NCBI GenBank assembly: GCA_023411795.1 | Contig: JAEYOK010000045.1 | Location: forward strand, 140,030 to 204,029 | Length of the DNA: 64,000 nucleotides | Direction: 5' to 3' | Origin: Bacillota bacterium | GTDB lineage: Bacteria > Bacillota > Clostridia > DSM-8532 | Part shown: one piece after another, positions 63,852 to 64,000 of the stretch | Layout: the number at the start of each line of letters is the position of its first letter | Numbering within the stretch: the first letter of the stretch is position 1 | Made by a program: the position numbers and the translations under genes | The notes under the pieces: model-generated | The model's input: only the letters and a program-made list of their open reading frames with translations | Told to the model about the DNA's origin: nothing | The model's database searches: none

Positions 63852-64000
63852 ATAAAAGCTGTCGCCGCTGACGAGCGAAAGCCTGAAAGCGAAACGATGA
63901 GCGAGAAAATGGACATTGAAAATTGAACAGTGTACGAAATATCATGCAAGATGTTAATCATCTAAAAATGATAGGAACTCGTTAATAAATGCTTAATATA
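63852..64000 (+). other. Leader, probably of an rRNA operon running off the window
   Basis: After P2 the sequence resembles clostridial rRNA leaders (GGACATTGAAAATTGAACAG at about 63911-63930). No 16S 5' end (GAGTTTGAT) is reached before 64000, so the gene itself is not in the window. Confidence 0.6.

Noticed and set aside
63900..64000. Start of 16S rRNA inside the window
   Set aside because: The conserved 5' end GAGTTTGAT is not reached; only leader sequence is present.

Overview
This window looks like the chromosomal replication-origin region of a low-GC, spore-forming member of the Firmicutes, most likely class Clostridia. The signs are the order rpmH-rnpA-yidD-yidC-jag-mnmE-mnmG-rsmG-noc-gyrA on one side of dnaA and dnaN-yaaA-recF-remB-gyrB on the other, together with bofA, a CotS-type spore coat gene, veg, formate-tetrahydrofolate ligase and strong AGGAGG ribosome binding sites. 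I cannot name the species.

Layout, left to right. (1) 1-16.0 kb, minus strand: a long catabolic operon for an imported glycan. It reads, in transcription order, HAD phosphatase, sugar-binding lipoprotein, two ABC permeases, a GH116 glycosidase, PHP, metallophosphoesterase and amidohydrolase-family enzymes, two GH172 (DUF2961) proteins, aspartase, a BadF-type amino-sugar kinase, an AgaS-like SIS protein, and the start of a GatZ/KbaZ tagatose-bisphosphate aldolase subunit cut by the window edge. A divergent MurR/RpiR regulator (16.3-17.2 kb) faces it. The glycosidases lack signal peptides, so oligosaccharides are probably imported and then cut inside the cell. (2) 17.2-18.4 kb: a scar made of remnants of a second sugar permease and a YesM-like histidine kinase. 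(3) 18.4-32.5 kb: mixed genes (veg, glgB, an FN3/SLH surface protein, DUF1385, prmC, yaaL-bofA, cotS, fhs, an EamA transporter, an Arg-Asp repeat protein, DUF896). (4) 32.6-44.2 kb, minus strand: serS, DUF4446, parB, parA, two perfect parS sites around a thioesterase/GNAT pair, gyrB, remB, recF, yaaA, dnaN, dnaA. The likely oriC lies between dnaA and dnaN. (5) 44.4-54.8 kb, plus strand: rpmH to gyrA. (6) 55.1-63.5 kb: a FadR-type regulator divergent from a branched-chain-amino-acid-type ABC importer that is followed by an HpaI-type aldolase, an SDR dehydrogenase and a DapA-family aldolase, suggesting uptake and breakdown of an organic or sugar acid. (7) 63.5-64 kb: tandem promoters and leader, probably of an rRNA operon that begins just past the window.

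The most interesting signals outside known genes are two copies of a 145-155 bp structured intergenic repeat (21.66 kb and 36.21 kb) whose internal hairpins differ in sequence but keep perfect pairing; an intrinsic terminator placed between leader and start codon of the SLH gene; a hairpin that can cover the noc ribosome binding site; and an internally deleted GH172 paralog next to its intact sister. parA-parB lie on the opposite side of the origin from noc.
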